From the NCBI GenBank assembly GCA_041623475.1, contig JBFJWU010000004.1, positions 1 to 22,918 of the forward strand: a stretch of DNA of 22,918 nucleotides, given 5' to 3'. This DNA is from JBFJWU01 sp041623475 [NCBI: bacterium]. GTDB taxonomy: Bacteria; J088. This document shows, piece after piece, positions 1 through 7,719 of this stretch. How positions within the stretch are numbered: position 1 is the first letter of the stretch; each line of letters opens with the position of its first letter. Position numbers and translations under genes: made by a program. The notes beneath the pieces were generated by a model. The model saw only the letters and a program-made list of their open reading frames with translations, was not told the DNA's origin and did not search any database.

Positions 1-854
1 CTGACCGGGTCACGCAGTCCCAGGGGCGCGCGAATTGATGTCCACGCCAGCAAGCCATTGCGGTGCAGTCGTTCATGGCCAATCGCCGCCAGCCGAATAG
101 TTGGTCGTTTGCTGGTGCGCTCGACCTCGTCTGTAATCGCGGCATCGACAATGCTCAGTGGTGCCGGCGGAATTGCCCGTCGTCCAATCCAGGCAACGCC
201 ACCGATTTCGGCAGCGATTAACAGCATCGACAGCCAGGCGGTGGGTCGCTTCAGGTCGCGATCCCGCATCGCCAACGCGATTGTCGCCATTCCGGCACAG
301 GATGCTGCCAGGACCAAAGACCAGGAACTGTCCAGCAGGAATACAATTGGCAGGGCGATTAACGCCACGCAGAAAAAGCAGAACCCATGAAACGCAAGCA
401 GGGCGATACGGTTTCCGGCAATATGACGAAAATAGACCGGATCCAACGTCGAGCAAATGGCCAGGACGATGACCAGACCCGAAAAAACCGCCTGGCTGCT
501 GTTCCACGTTGTCGAGGCATAGATGAACGGAACGGCGAAAAAAAGCGACTCCTGGTGGATGGACTGTAACGTTAACGAGACGGCGCCTCTCACCCGGCTT
601 TCAGGGACAAATCGTGACAGGCGGGCCTGGATCTTTGGTTCTGCCGCAATCAGCAACCATCCGGAAACAGACAACAGCGGCAACCATCTGGCGAACGCTT
701 CGCCGCGGTCAAGCAGGACAAAGCTGCCCAGGCCGGCGGCAAAGCTGGCCAATGGGACGATCCGGCGCAGGAACAACCAGAATGTCGGGGATTGTCCGCG
801 CGACTTTGGGTCGCCGAGGGCAGAAATCAGGTCGTCGGGGGTGTCAGCATTCAT
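1..854 (-). CDS. DUF5924/DUF2914-type membrane protein (3' end cut by window edge)
   Basis: The minus strand is open from ATG at 854 to the window edge, giving 284 residues with no stop. I count about seven hydrophobic segments (roughly residues 31-48, 57-71, 103-117, 121-136, 149-174, 178-196, 205-224) followed by a soluble C-terminal part that continues beyond the window. The HQESLFF motif at 100-106 after the second helix, and GLLAWTSIRAP at 267-277 entering the soluble domain, match what I remember of DUF5924 proteins that carry a DUF2914 tail. No biochemical function is known for that family. The start codon shares CATG with the divergent plus-strand gene, so its promoter must lie inside that gene. 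No clear ribosome binding site precedes it. The family call is from memory and needs an HMM search; the reading frame itself is convincing from hydrophobicity and unbroken length. Confidence 0.72.
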   Translation of the reverse strand, partial: MNADTPDDLISALGDPKSRGQSPTFWLFLRRIVPLASFAAGLGSFVLLDRGEAFARWLPLLSVSGWLLIAAEPKIQARLSRFVPESRVRGAVSLTLQSIHQESLFFAVPFIYASTTWNSSQAVFSGLVIVLAICSTLDPVYFRHIAGNRIALLAFHGFCFFCVALIALPIVFLLDSSWSLVLAASCAGMATIALAMRDRDLKRPTAWLSMLLIAAEIGGVAWIGRRAIPPAPLSIVDAAITDEVERTSKRPTIRLAAIGHERLHRNGLLAWTSIRAPLGLRDPV

Positions 855-1401
855 GTCTATTCTGGTATGTCTACTTGCCACAGGTGCATGGGCAGATCCG
901 CCTCCGGTAGTACAAGATTGTACTGCCGCGCCCGGATATCGCCACTGCCTGCAGGTGCAGGTTCCGATTCCGGCATCGGCAGATGATGCGTGGACGTTGA
1001 TCACCGATATTCGCAACATGCCGGACTTCTTTCCGGAATTTGACTACCGCTCTGTGTCGAGCCCTGTCTTTCAGACCGGATCGGTCTATTTTGTGCGCAG
1101 AAAGGGTGGGGCGTGGGGTAAATACCGGATCACAAGGCTGGAGCCGCAGGTATTAATGGCGGGTCAGCAGGTGACTGGTCCGGCAGCTGCGTTTGCGTAT
1201 GTTCACGAACTGATCCCGGGGCCTCCCGGATCGATCGTTTCACGAGAGCGAATAGACTATACGTTGCCTTTCGGGTTTGTTGGCCGCTTGATCAACCGCC
1301 TGAAATTTCGAGACTGGCTGGCAGAAACCCTGGTCTATGCGCACCAAATGCTGCGGGACCGTGCTGCTTCAGCAGCCTCAGCGTCGGAGGAACTCGAATG
1401 A
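853..1401 (+). CDS. secreted SRPBCC-fold (polyketide cyclase/START-like) protein
   Basis: A 182-residue protein. The N-terminus MSILVCLLATGAWA is a short export signal with likely cleavage before DPPP. The mature part shows the SRPBCC/polyketide-cyclase pattern: a first strand (VQVPIPASADDAW) and helix, TDIRNMPDFFPEF (the usual 'D...P.F.P.' turn), then beta strands with RERIDYTLPFG and a long C-terminal helix ending LVYAHQMLRDR. Such proteins bind hydrophobic ligands in a deep cavity; the ligand here cannot be told. The frame is open upstream to 523, but that part is low-quality sequence antisense to the DUF5924 gene. GTG at 841 is an alternative start that lengthens the signal by four residues. 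The stop overlaps the ATG of the next gene (ATGA), so the two are probably co-translated. Confidence 0.8.
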   Translation: MSILVCLLATGAWADPPPVVQDCTAAPGYRHCLQVQVPIPASADDAWTLITDIRNMPDFFPEFDYRSVSSPVFQTGSVYFVRRKGGAWGKYRITRLEPQVLMAGQQVTGPAAAFAYVHELIPGPPGSIVSRERIDYTLPFGFVGRLINRLKFRDWLAETLVYAHQMLRDRAASAASASEELE

Positions 1402-2582
1402 AACAGATTGTTTGTACAATCGCAATCGTGGTGTTATACGGTTGTGTCGAACGTCCGTCCAGGGTTGTCGAGCCGGACGCACCGATCGCGGCAAGCAGTA
1501 ATCAATGGACCCAACGGGTCAACGGCCTGCGGCGCTTGAATGTGCAGTTGGAACCTGCTTTCGGCTCGCTGTCATTTGTGCGCCCAACGGACCTTCAGTT
1601 CGCCGGCGGAAACGCCTATGTTGCAGAGCAGTCGGGCCGGGTCCTGAAATTTGATCCCCTGAATCCGGCAACAGCGGCAGTGGTCCTGGATATCACGGAC
1701 CTGGTCAGCCAGTCAGGTGGCGAGGAAGGGCTGCTGGGGTTGGCGGTGACCGACGGCGCATTGTACGTCAACTACAGTGGTGTGATTACCAGGCGGACCG
1801 TCGTTGCATCATTTTCGGAGGACACCGCCGGTTACGACCGGTCAAGGCGTCGCACAATCCTCGAGTACGACCAGCCATTTCCCAATCACAATGGGGGACA
1901 ACTGGCGTTTGGACCGGAAGGATTGTTGTATGTCGCCAGCGGCGACGGGGGGTTCGCATATGACCCCGACGGGCACGGGCAGAACAGGGATTCGCTGTTG
2001 GGAGCGATTCTACGGATACGGCCCACTACCGACGGCTATGACCTGCCGGACGATAATCCGCTCGTTGACGGTGGTGGCCGTCCCGAACTGTTTGCCTGGG
2101 GCCTTCGCAATCCATGGCGGATGAGTTTTGATCGAAAAACAGGACGGCTGTGGGCCGCGGACGTCGGGCAGGACCGGACAGAAGAAGTAAATGTTATCCA
2201 CAGCGGTGGCAACTATGGCTGGGCGGTTTTCGAGGGCAGCGAGTGTCTGGATGGCGGGGAAGATTGCGATGGCGAATTCGTAGATCCCGTTACCGAATAC
2301 GGACACGACCTTGGCCAGTCCGTGACCGGCGGCTATGTCTGGCGTTCGTCGCGAATTCCTGAACTGGACGGGACGTACCTGTACGCTGATTTCGTCAGTG
2401 GGCGAATCTGGGCACTGCTGTACGACGGGGTTAACCCGGTCTATGGCCGCGTCTTGATCGAGGCGGGTGTGAATATCTCGACGTTCGGGCAGGATCCGGC
2501 CGGCGAGGTTTATCTGGTCAATTATGACGGGTCCGGCGAACGGTCGACCGGGATCTTTCGCCTCGCTGTCTCATCCCTTTGA
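1398..2582 (+). CDS. PQQ-dependent sugar dehydrogenase-like lipoprotein (GSDH/HHIP beta-propeller)
   Basis: A 394-residue protein. The N-terminus MKQIVCTIAIVVLYGC ends in a lipobox-like LYGC, so C16 is probably lipidated. The rest follows the soluble glucose/aldose sugar dehydrogenase propeller: LVSQSGGEEGLLGLAV, FPNHNGGQLAFGPEGLLYV (His in the NHNGG motif is the catalytic-type base of the family), GDGG, LLGAILRI, ELFAWGLRNPWRMSFD, WAADVGQDRTEEVN, GGNYGW and TGGYVWR...GTYLYADFVSGRIW. The family oxidises sugars with PQQ in the periplasm, but many relatives have unproven substrates. No PQQ synthesis gene is in the window. It overlaps the SRPBCC gene by 4 bases and its 3' end overlaps the convergent rRNA methyltransferase gene by 12 bases. 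Confidence 0.9.
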   Translation: MKQIVCTIAIVVLYGCVERPSRVVEPDAPIAASSNQWTQRVNGLRRLNVQLEPAFGSLSFVRPTDLQFAGGNAYVAEQSGRVLKFDPLNPATAAVVLDITDLVSQSGGEEGLLGLAVTDGALYVNYSGVITRRTVVASFSEDTAGYDRSRRRTILEYDQPFPNHNGGQLAFGPEGLLYVASGDGGFAYDPDGHGQNRDSLLGAILRIRPTTDGYDLPDDNPLVDGGGRPELFAWGLRNPWRMSFDRKTGRLWAADVGQDRTEEVNVIHSGGNYGWAVFEGSECLDGGEDCDGEFVDPVTEYGHDLGQSVTGGYVWRSSRIPELDGTYLYADFVSGRIWALLYDGVNPVYGRVLIEAGVNISTFGQDPAGEVYLVNYDGSGERSTGIFRLAVSSL

Positions 2583-3836
2583 CTGCGCCCCGACGGGCTG
2601 CAGGACCGCAACAACTTCTATTCTCGACGTCTGCGGGAACATATCAAAAATCTGCAGGGACGTGGTCTGGTAGCCTGCATTGGTGCAGCCGGCCAGGTCC
2701 CGGATAAGTGTTGCCGGATCGCACGATACATATACGATCCGGTCCAATGATGTGCCAGCGACCATGGCGGGCAGGTTTTTCAAACCCGCCCGCGGCGGAT
2801 CCAGCAGCAGGACGTTGCGGTCGCCAGGTATTGGTGTGACCTGCGCGCCAATTTGTCGGCGTTCAAATCGGGTCCGTGAATCCATACCGTTGGCGAGCCC
2901 GTTGGTCCGGGCATCGGCAATTGCATTTGCTGAAGCCTCGCATCCGACCACATCGCATCCGCCGGCTGCCAGGGGAATCGAAAAGTTGCCGTTGCCGGCG
3001 AACAGTTCAAATACACGCGCTGCCGGGACCTGGCAGACTTCTTCACAAACGGCCTTGACCAGCAAGCGGTTAATGTCCAGGTTGACTTGGGTAAACGTCG
3101 CTGGCCCCGCCACCAGCCCGAGTCCATCGATGTCGTAGCGGAAGACCGGATCACCGAAAACCTCCGAGGCGGTCGCGACGCCGCTAACCATTGGCAGCGC
3201 CAGTAATCCTTCAATCGTCCCTGGTTCGAGCCCCTGAACCTGGGTGATGCAGATTGAAATTGCGTTTTCTTCGTCGCACCGCAGTTCCAATTGTGTGACG
3301 CCTTCCGCCGTCAGGGTAGTGGTCAGGTTGTCCGGCCATTGACGGATCAACTGATCAAGTTCCGGCACGGCGATGGGGCAACCCTTGATCGGAACCAGGC
3401 GATGGGAGGTATGGGCCATATACCCGAGCCCGTGTTCGCCAAGGTGCAAACGGACACGGCTGCGGTAGTTGAGCCGGGCCGTTGTTTCGACAAGCGGTCG
3501 GATCCGGCCGGCGGCATCCGGGCCTAACCGGTGGCGAACCGAGCTTTCAAACAAGTCCCGCTTCAGGCGAGACTGTGCTGATTGGTCGCAATGCTGCCAA
3601 TTGCAGCCGCCACAGTCTGGTACCGCCGGACATTCTGGAACGCACCGGTCTGGCGACAATTCCAAAACGGATACAAGGTCGGCAAAAACGATACGGGATT
3701 TTTCCCGCGTCAGTTCTGCGGTGACCCGTTCGCCCGGCAAAGCACCGCGAACAAAGCACAGTCGCCCGTCGGGCAGGGTGCCAATGCCTTGTCCCGTATC
3801 CGCCACACGCTCGATCGTAAGTTCAAATTCGGTCAT
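2571..3836 (-). CDS. rlmD: 23S rRNA (uracil-5-)-methyltransferase, RlmD/RumA type
   Basis: A 421-residue protein of the RumA/TrmA family, which adds a methyl group from S-adenosylmethionine to C5 of uridine in RNA. The N-terminal TRAM-like barrel (ELTIERVADTGQGIG...FVRGALPGERV) fits residues 5-60. A C69-x5-C75-x2-C78 cluster plus C153 (KGCPI) matches the 4Fe-4S ligands of RlmD. The SAM-binding motif FELFAGNGNFSIPLA and the LLLDPPRAGL motif follow, then SCDPATLIRDL with catalytic C372 and a C-terminal RIEVVAVLQP that carries the usual Glu. The Fe-S cysteines favour RlmD-like over TrmA, but the exact target uridine (1939, 747 or 54 of tRNA) is not shown by sequence alone. The start codon follows directly after the T-run of the upstream terminator and has no separate ribosome binding site. 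Confidence 0.88.
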   Translation of the reverse strand: MTEFELTIERVADTGQGIGTLPDGRLCFVRGALPGERVTAELTREKSRIVFADLVSVLELSPDRCVPECPAVPDCGGCNWQHCDQSAQSRLKRDLFESSVRHRLGPDAAGRIRPLVETTARLNYRSRVRLHLGEHGLGYMAHTSHRLVPIKGCPIAVPELDQLIRQWPDNLTTTLTAEGVTQLELRCDEENAISICITQVQGLEPGTIEGLLALPMVSGVATASEVFGDPVFRYDIDGLGLVAGPATFTQVNLDINRLLVKAVCEEVCQVPAARVFELFAGNGNFSIPLAAGGCDVVGCEASANAIADARTNGLANGMDSRTRFERRQIGAQVTPIPGDRNVLLLDPPRAGLKNLPAMVAGTSLDRIVYVSCDPATLIRDLAGCTNAGYQTTSLQIFDMFPQTSRIEVVAVLQPVGAQSKG

Positions 3837-3870
3837 AAAAAAAGGGGCTGCCGGCAGATCCGGCAGCCCC
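3837..3870 (-). terminator. intrinsic terminator of the orphan lipoprotein gene
   Basis: On the minus strand an 11-bp perfect stem GGGGCTGCCGG / CCGGCAGCCCC with a 5-base loop (3855-3859) is followed by seven T (3843-3837). It lies about 28 bases behind the stop of the lipoprotein gene. The T-run runs straight into the ATG of the rRNA methyltransferase gene. Confidence 0.9.
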
Positions 3871-3898
3871 GAATGTTCTGTTTCAGCCTCTATTGCCG

Positions 3899-5929
3899 TT
3901 AGATTGCTTCCAATAACCCGGCAAACAGGCCGTGAATCAGGGTGTTAAACGTCCGATTCGTCGCCAGGTTGAACTGTCCGTTATCGTACGGTGCCATTTG
4001 TTCGTTCGAAAAATCAATCGAAGCCGAATCCAGTTTGATATAGAGGATGTTGCCGAGTGTCGGATCGCGCAGCGCAAAATACGGCAGCTTGCTGGTGACA
4101 TCATCCTGCCGGATTCCGATCTCGTCCGAGTTGGGCACTGTAAACGGGTGGTTCGGCTCTTCAACGTAATCGTGCATTTCCTTGAGGTTCTTCACCAGAT
4201 CGCCGTGCAGGTTTGCAAACGTTTCGGTTGTGACCTGCCCATAGTAAAAATGGTCAGCATCGACCGCGGTTAATCCGTCTCCATCACAAATCAGTGCCTG
4301 GGCACCAGAAGACGGATCATTCGGAATTTCGTTGTCATCCGGGACCTCCGGGTGGTCATTGCTGCCGTCATCACATTCATAGTCGACCAGCATCGTAATC
4401 GCGTACCAGTCGGTTACCGTTACAACGGTAAAACCGGTGGGCGAAGAACTGTCGATTTCAAGATCCGTTACTTCCTCCGGATAGGTCCAGTACGGCAGGA
4501 AGTCACGAATCGATGCCTGCGGTTGTTTGAAGTAGGCGCCGACGTCGAACTCGAACACATCGGGAATAATCCCCAGGATGACGCCCTCGATCAGGTTTGC
4601 GTCCAGCAGGCTGCTTCCCAGGAAGCCATCCAGGCCTTCGCGGGTTGCTGCGTCAACTTCCGACGACTCCAGTACAGCATCGATCAGCCCATCAAAGGCA
4701 CCAGACTGAAGCAGTGTCGCTGCAATGACTGAAATAATCGGTACCAGATCCCGGGCCCAACTGATGCGGACGCCGGGTTTGCCGCCGAATGCGTCGCGAA
4801 TGTTGGCCAGGCTGTTGAGGATCTCCTCGTCGATGCGAATTTCGAGATCGGTCAGTTCCGTCGCATCGATTCCGGGAATTGGCTGCGGCGAAAATTCGAT
4901 ATGAAGTGTCAGGATCTGGTCGCCGTTGGATCGCTCGTCAAATCCAACAACGTCATCCGACTGGTCCTGGTCAAAATATGGGGCCGTCTGGTTGGAACTG
5001 TCGACTTCGCCCTTCATGAAATTAAATGCGTTTACAAAACTGGCGAACGCATCGCCCAGCTGGTTGCCTGCACGTTGCATCTTCTGGGCATCAGCCAGAC
5101 CCAGCAACTTGGGCTGCGTATACAGGACGACACCCAGCAGGTTCAATACGCCGGACGTAAATGATGTCGTATCCGGATCTGCCAGGTCGTTTTCGACGAC
5201 TTCAATAATGTGGTTGATCGGGAAATCCAGATTGATGGTGTAGTCAATGGCGATCGCAATGTTCAGCAACGACGCGATGAACAAATGAACCATATCGACG
5301 AAATAAACTTCGCCCAGGTCGTGCTCGCCCTTGAGGTTCATCAGCGTCGGCAACGGGCCGAACTTGATCGGCAAGTTGCGGTAACGAATGTTGAACGCCT
5401 CGTTACTTTTGATTTCCTTGAGGACTTCAACATTGGTTTCAAAGAACTTGATGAACTCAGACAGGAAGCCATCGATTGTTCCTGCCAGCAGTCCGCTACC
5501 ACCCAGTGCCTGCAGGCCAGAGGCATCCGGGGCCAGCAAGTCAAGGCTTTCGGCGACGCCAAGGATGGTCGCCAGGTTTTCAACCCATTCGTTAATCTGG
5601 CTGAGCGAATTCGCCATCAGCCAGGTGTAGCGGGCCTGGTCCAGTGAGACCTGATCGCAGGTAATTTCATTGCCCAGAGGATCATTTGGATCCAGCAATG
5701 GCTCGGCCTCGAGCTTTGCGGCCAGGTATTTGCCTTGTTCCAGAAGTTTTACCGATTCCTCAAGGGCGACAAATGCAAGCTCTGCAGTGCCCTTGCAGGT
5801 TTTTGGCAGTTCACGACCGCCCAGGCCGGCAAACCCCGGTCCGCCGGCTGCGCCCAGGCAGCTGGTCATCGTTGTCATCAGGAATGCTGCCGCGACTGCG
5901 CCAGCAAATTTGCGTTTTCTGTGCACCAT
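3899..5929 (-). CDS. large orphan lipoprotein, function unknown
   Basis: A 676-residue protein. The start is ATG 5929, set by a GGAGG at 5941-5937; the frame is open a further 20 codons upstream without support. The leader MVHRKRKFAGAV has a basic head, a hydrophobic stretch and MTSC with C24 as probable lipidated cysteine. The mature protein begins Gly/Ala-rich (LGAAGGPGFAGLGGRE), then is largely helical (about residues 40-180, with TPR-like ALEESVKLLEQGKYLAA), then mixed. Near residues 517-546 an acidic loop (DDGSNDHPEVPDDNEIPND) sits between two cysteines that could form a disulfide and might bind calcium. I do not recognise the family. It is transcribed alone: a divergent promoter region in front and a terminator behind. 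It could be a structural or chaperone-like outer-membrane lipoprotein, but that is a guess. Confidence 0.8.
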   Translation of the reverse strand: MVHRKRKFAGAVAAAFLMTTMTSCLGAAGGPGFAGLGGRELPKTCKGTAELAFVALEESVKLLEQGKYLAAKLEAEPLLDPNDPLGNEITCDQVSLDQARYTWLMANSLSQINEWVENLATILGVAESLDLLAPDASGLQALGGSGLLAGTIDGFLSEFIKFFETNVEVLKEIKSNEAFNIRYRNLPIKFGPLPTLMNLKGEHDLGEVYFVDMVHLFIASLLNIAIAIDYTINLDFPINHIIEVVENDLADPDTTSFTSGVLNLLGVVLYTQPKLLGLADAQKMQRAGNQLGDAFASFVNAFNFMKGEVDSSNQTAPYFDQDQSDDVVGFDERSNGDQILTLHIEFSPQPIPGIDATELTDLEIRIDEEILNSLANIRDAFGGKPGVRISWARDLVPIISVIAATLLQSGAFDGLIDAVLESSEVDAATREGLDGFLGSSLLDANLIEGVILGIIPDVFEFDVGAYFKQPQASIRDFLPYWTYPEEVTDLEIDSSSPTGFTVVTVTDWYAITMLVDYECDDGSNDHPEVPDDNEIPNDPSSGAQALICDGDGLTAVDADHFYYGQVTTETFANLHGDLVKNLKEMHDYVEEPNHPFTVPNSDEIGIRQDDVTSKLPYFALRDPTLGNILYIKLDSASIDFSNEQMAPYDNGQFNLATNRTFNTLIHGLFAGLLEAI

Positions 5930-5992
5930 ATTCCGTCCTCCGATTTTTTGCGACAGTTCGCCTCCACGCCCAGCTGCAAAAAAAATCAAACA

Positions 5993-6030
5993 AGGTTTAT
6001 TTTCGACCAGCGATATTATATTATAATCGC
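5993..6030. promoter_or_regulatory. AT-rich divergent promoter region
   Basis: Between the lipoprotein gene and the secreted-protein gene an AT block (6013-6027) reads TATAAT twice on the minus strand (6025-6020 and 6020-6015) and TATTAT/TATATT/TATAAT on the plus strand (6014-6027). On the minus strand this would give a leader of about 80 bases to ATG 5929. On the plus strand any start would fall within a few bases of GTG 6031. I see no convincing -35 hexamer on either side. Confidence 0.45.
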
Positions 6031-6873
6031 GTGCGCCAATCCGGTATTTTCCCTTTATGCCTCATAGTGTGGTCCTTTGCCGGTTTACTGGCGGGCGCGT
6101 TGCCGTCCTACGCCAATCCAGGACAGGATTATTACCAACGTTATCATCACGCAAGCTGGGCCCGCGTCGCCACGGACGGCGGCGCACTGGTTGATGTCGA
6201 AGTGCTGGATCGGGGCACGGTCAAGGTGTCCCGTTACCTGTGTGCTTTGCAGGCCCCTTTGCCAGAACAGGTCAGGCCAGCGTGGAAGATGATGCGACAT
6301 CCCGTCAGCGGTAGCCAGGTTGTCGGTTTCCTGCGCCAGGTGCCAGAGGCCGGCTGGTTGTTTATCGTCCCGGATGCAAGCTGGACACGTTGGACACTAA
6401 GCCTGTCTGACGCCTACCGTGAAGCTGTCTGCCAGTTGGCCGCCGGTCAAAAAGCCAGCGAGACAGGATTGCGCAAAGCCTGGATTCAGTTGCTGGACCG
6501 GGTGGACCAGCGTGCACGGGACGAGGCGTCGCGGCTCGCCGCCGACTTTCCGCATTGGGCCAACGACCTGAGTGAGCCTGAGGTTATCGCGATTTTCCAG
6601 ACGCTGGCGGTCTTCCCGGTCAATGACGCAGAGGCAGACCGCTGGCTGAAATTCCTGGTCAGTATTCCACCGGGGCCGGTTCTGGCTGCGGTCCTGAATG
6701 CCGCAGATGGATCGACGCGGCCGTTTTTCAGGCTGTTCCTCAATGAATTTCGCCGTCGCCGGTATACCGACCCCGCGTTTATGGCATTTTGCGCGGTCCT
6801 TCGTTCATCGGAGCGGCCGGAACTGTGTCCCCCGCAACCCGATCGACCCGAACCCGGCAGCCGTCAACGTTGA
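6031..6873 (+). CDS. secreted protein of unknown function
   Basis: A 280-residue protein if started at GTG 6031. That start gives a good signal peptide (MRQSGIFPLCLIVW... to LPSYA, cleavage before NPGQ); GTG 6067 in frame would leave a signal without basic residues. The frame is open to 5686, but that part is antisense to the lipoprotein gene. The mature part begins PGQDYYQRYHHASW, then a beta-rich stretch (ALVDVEVLDRGTVKVSRYLC), and from about residue 130 becomes helical, with many Trp, Arg and acidic residues. The tail is proline-rich (CPPQPDRPEPGSRQR). I do not recognise a family. No ribosome binding site precedes GTG 6031, so a leaderless or very short-leader mRNA is possible. It shares its promoter region with the divergent lipoprotein, which may hint at a common process. 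Confidence 0.62.
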   Translation: MRQSGIFPLCLIVWSFAGLLAGALPSYANPGQDYYQRYHHASWARVATDGGALVDVEVLDRGTVKVSRYLCALQAPLPEQVRPAWKMMRHPVSGSQVVGFLRQVPEAGWLFIVPDASWTRWTLSLSDAYREAVCQLAAGQKASETGLRKAWIQLLDRVDQRARDEASRLAADFPHWANDLSEPEVIAIFQTLAVFPVNDAEADRWLKFLVSIPPGPVLAAVLNAADGSTRPFFRLFLNEFRRRRYTDPAFMAFCAVLRSSERPELCPPQPDRPEPGSRQR

Positions 6874-6894
6874 CGCATTCGGGCCCGTTATAAT
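6862..6894 (+). promoter_or_regulatory. probable promoter and operator-like palindrome of the HSD10-like gene
   Basis: A perfect -10 hexamer TATAAT lies at 6889-6894, about 55 bases before ATG 6950. The -35 position is occupied by a perfect 14-bp palindrome CGTCAACGTTGACG (6862-6875), which also contains the stop codon of the preceding gene. A repressor binding there would block the -35 contact. A palindrome of this length is expected about once by chance in a window this size, so the position rather than the sequence is the argument. Confidence 0.4.
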
Positions 6895-6949
6895 CACAGG
6901 ACAGCAAACCGGCCGTTTCAGGCAGTATTACATCGGAGGCGCGTAACAA

Positions 6950-7705
6950 ATGTCATTGGAAAACCAGAGTTTTGTTGTAACCGGCGGCGGGTCAGGACTG
7001 GGATCGGCGACCACGTCCGCCCTGCTTGCGGCGGGTGCAGCCGTGATTGTGGCTGACCTGGCTGATGCGGATGGGCACACAGGACACGAACGGGCGACAT
7101 TCGTTCGAACTGATGTCAAGGACAGCGATTCGGTGGCCGCGGCCATCCAGGCGGCGGTTGATGCCGCCGACCGCTTTGCCGGGGCTGTCAACTGCGCCGG
7201 TGTCGGCATGGCAATGAAGACACTCAGCAGGGGGGAGCCCCACGACCTGGAGGTGTTTCGCAATGTCATCGAGATTAACCTGATCGGCACTTTTAATGTG
7301 ATGCGACTGGCGGCCGTTGCAATGGCGACACAGGAGCCGGATGAGCGTGGTCAACGGGGTGTCCTGGTCAATACGGCATCGATTGCTGCCTTTGACGGCC
7401 AGATCGGGCAGGCAGCGTATTCAGCCTCTAAAGCCGGTGTTGCCGGCATGACATTGCCTGTTGCCCGGGACCTGGCACGTCAGGGAATCCGGGTCATGAC
7501 GATTGCGCCCGGTTTGTTTGATACGCGGATGCTGGCGATGTTGCCCGACGACCAGCGAGCGGCCCTGGCCGCAAATGTTCCTTTTCCGCAGCGACTTGGC
7601 GACCCGGCCGAGTATGCCCGGCTGGTCCTGGCGATTATTGACAATCCAATGTTGAATGGCGAGGTTATCCGGCTGGATGGCGCGTTAAGGATGCCGCCCC
7701 GGTAG
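6950..7705 (+). CDS. short-chain dehydrogenase, 3-hydroxyacyl-CoA dehydrogenase type 2 (HSD10)-like
   Basis: A 251-residue classical SDR. The cofactor loop TGGGSGLG is at residues 11-18, with ADLAD after the second strand favouring NAD(H). NCAG, catalytic S144, Y157 and K161 (YSASK) are all present. The blocks [52 protein letters not shown] and [13 protein letters not shown] are those of the mitochondrial HSD10 group, so oxidation of 3-hydroxyacyl-CoA or 2-methyl-3-hydroxybutyryl-CoA in fatty acid or isoleucine breakdown is the best guess. It has a GGAGG ribosome binding site at 6935-6939 and stands alone, converging on the flavoprotein gene with 14 bases between stops. The propionyl-CoA that isoleucine breakdown makes would feed the methylmalonyl-CoA epimerase encoded further along. 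Confidence 0.9.
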   Translation: MSLENQSFVVTGGGSGLGSATTSALLAAGAAVIVADLADADGHTGHERATFVRTDVKDSDSVAAAIQAAVDAADRFAGAVNCAGVGMAMKTLSRGEPHDLEVFRNVIEINLIGTFNVMRLAAVAMATQEPDERGQRGVLVNTASIAAFDGQIGQAAYSASKAGVAGMTLPVARDLARQGIRVMTIAPGLFDTRMLAMLPDDQRAALAANVPFPQRLGDPAEYARLVLAIIDNPMLNGEVIRLDGALRMPPR

Positions 7706-7719
7706 ATCAGGATTGGTCG

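Noticed and set aside
73-507. 144-codon open frame on the minus strand at the left end
   Set aside because: It is another frame of the DUF5924-type gene, which shows hydrophobic helices and family motifs; this frame does not.
523-852. Long 5' extension of the SRPBCC frame
   Set aside because: It lies antisense to the membrane protein gene, has no domain features, and would bury the signal peptide inside the protein.
5686-6030. 5' extension of the secreted-protein frame
   Set aside because: It is antisense to the start of the lipoprotein gene and the promoter region; the signal peptide begins at GTG 6031.
6871-6894. TTGACG with TATAAT as a complete promoter
   Set aside because: The spacer is only 13 bases, too short for sigma-70; only the -10 is kept as evidence.
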